Assembly: GCF_022201045.2 (NCBI RefSeq)
Contig: NC_068558.1
Span: forward strand, 52,244,634-52,308,633
Direction of reading: 5' to 3'
DNA length: 64,000 nucleotides
Origin: Citrus sinensis
Lineage: Eukaryota > Streptophyta > Magnoliopsida > Sapindales > Rutaceae
Shown: positions 63,734-64,000 of the stretch, in pieces
Position numbering within the stretch: the first letter of the stretch is position 1
Layout: every line of letters begins with the position of its first letter
Position numbers and translations under genes: made by a program
Notes under the pieces: model-generated
What the model was told of the DNA's origin: nothing
Database searches by the model: none
What the model saw: only the letters and a program-made list of their open reading frames with translations

Positions 63734-64000
63734 GTGGGGCGGGATCGGGAGGCGGCGGACGCGTTCGGTGGGGTTCGGGCGGGTGCGGCCGGGTGGGGGG
63801 TGGCCCGGGGGGCTATAGCGCACGGCCTCGGGGGCCGCAAAGAAGGGGCCGTAACTCATGATCCGGGCCTCCGATTCCGTTTCCGTCGGGTCCCACGGGA
63901 CCAGGGTCCCGGGGGCATCGGGATGGGTGGGTAGCCGCGCGGCGGTTTGAACGCCGAAAAATGGGCATGATCGGGGCGGTTTAGCCGGTTTGGCCGGTTT
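63734..64000 (+). repeat. Partial satellite unit with subunit deletion at the window edge
   Basis: After ATGGGCATG (to 63969) it continues ATCGGGGCGG instead of TTCGGGGTGC, so the 156-bp segment is absent, as in the 286-bp unit near the left edge. Confidence 0.9.

Larger units (their letters stand above)
50984..64000 (+). repeat. GC-rich satellite array, 461-bp unit, runs off the window end
   Basis: Taking GTGGGGCGGGATCGGGAGGC as phase, units start at 51001, 51462, 51748 and then every 461 bp to 63734. That gives 27 full 461-bp units, one 286-bp unit (51462-51747) and a partial last unit. Each unit holds two homologous subunits of about 120 bp, starting at CCGTAACTCATGATCCGGG and 156 bp later at CCGTATCTCATGATCCGGG, both ending ACGCCGAAAAATGGGCATG. 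A unique part lies around TCGGCCCCCCGGGGGGC and the CTATAG segment. From 51748 on I found only one base-level variant, at 62186-62187. 461 is not a multiple of 3, so the open frames of 66, 103 and 144 codons in every unit are by-products of GC richness, not genes. Confidence 0.97.

Noticed and set aside
51001..63934. Repeated open frames of 66, 103 and 144 codons in every satellite unit, which could look like a tandem gene family
   Set aside because: They exist on both strands and in several frames at once, are Pro/Arg/Gly-rich as expected from GC-rich DNA, and the 461-bp period is not a multiple of three. No domain is recognisable.
50984..64000. CRISPR-like array
   Set aside because: The whole 461-bp unit is conserved; there are no short repeats separated by unique spacers, and the host is a plant.

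Overview
The window is nuclear DNA of a flowering plant, almost certainly a eudicot. Genes are split by GT-AG introns and separated by long AT-rich intergenic DNA full of plant transposon types. There are plant-only families (PLS-type PPR protein, heavy-metal isoprenylated protein, tapetal-type bHLH) and a long GC-rich satellite array. The gene sequences and a GC-rich satellite block would fit Citrus or a relative, but that is a guess.

Layout. 1-364: last exon of the urate-degradation gene TTL (+). 365-9790: mosaic of mobile elements, each with a target-site duplication (TSD) I could read: a non-autonomous LTR retroelement (TSD AAAGA), two hAT-type non-autonomous elements (8-bp TSDs), a Tourist/PIF-like MITE (TSD TAA) and a solo LTR (TSD GTAGG). 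9791-13419: a small two-exon LEA_1 gene and a four-exon HIPP metal-binding gene, both +. 13420-20600: decayed and intact hAT elements, a Mutator-like element with long inverted repeats, and microsatellites. 20602-25296: an eleven-exon replication-factor-C-like AAA+ gene (+) with degenerate ATPase motifs. 28227-33760: SEC23 of the COPII coat (-), eleven exons, one GC-AG intron. 35213-37039: an intronless PPR gene (+), with a large foldback repeat between it and SEC23. 40626-42222: a bHLH10/89/91-type transcription factor (+).

Right third. 42757-45565 is a decayed 45S rDNA fragment read on the minus strand (18S-ITS1-5.8S-ITS2-26S 5' end), itself interrupted by a solo LTR (TSD TAGAT). Then come a second solo LTR of the family seen at 7.2 kb, a truncated copy of the LTR that hit the rDNA, an old inverted fragment of the satellite, a tandemly duplicated AT-rich segment, and from about 50984 to the window end a GC-rich tandem array. 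Its unit is 461 bp, built from two related subunits offset by 156 bp; 27 full-length units look almost identical, and shortened recombinant units lie near the left edge and at the window end.

The genes do not form a pathway. They are ordinary single plant genes: purine catabolism, desiccation protection, metal handling, clamp-loader-like ATPase, ER export, organelle RNA processing, and anther transcription. The unusual content is the rDNA relic and the satellite block beside it. No operons, CRISPR arrays or tRNA genes were found.
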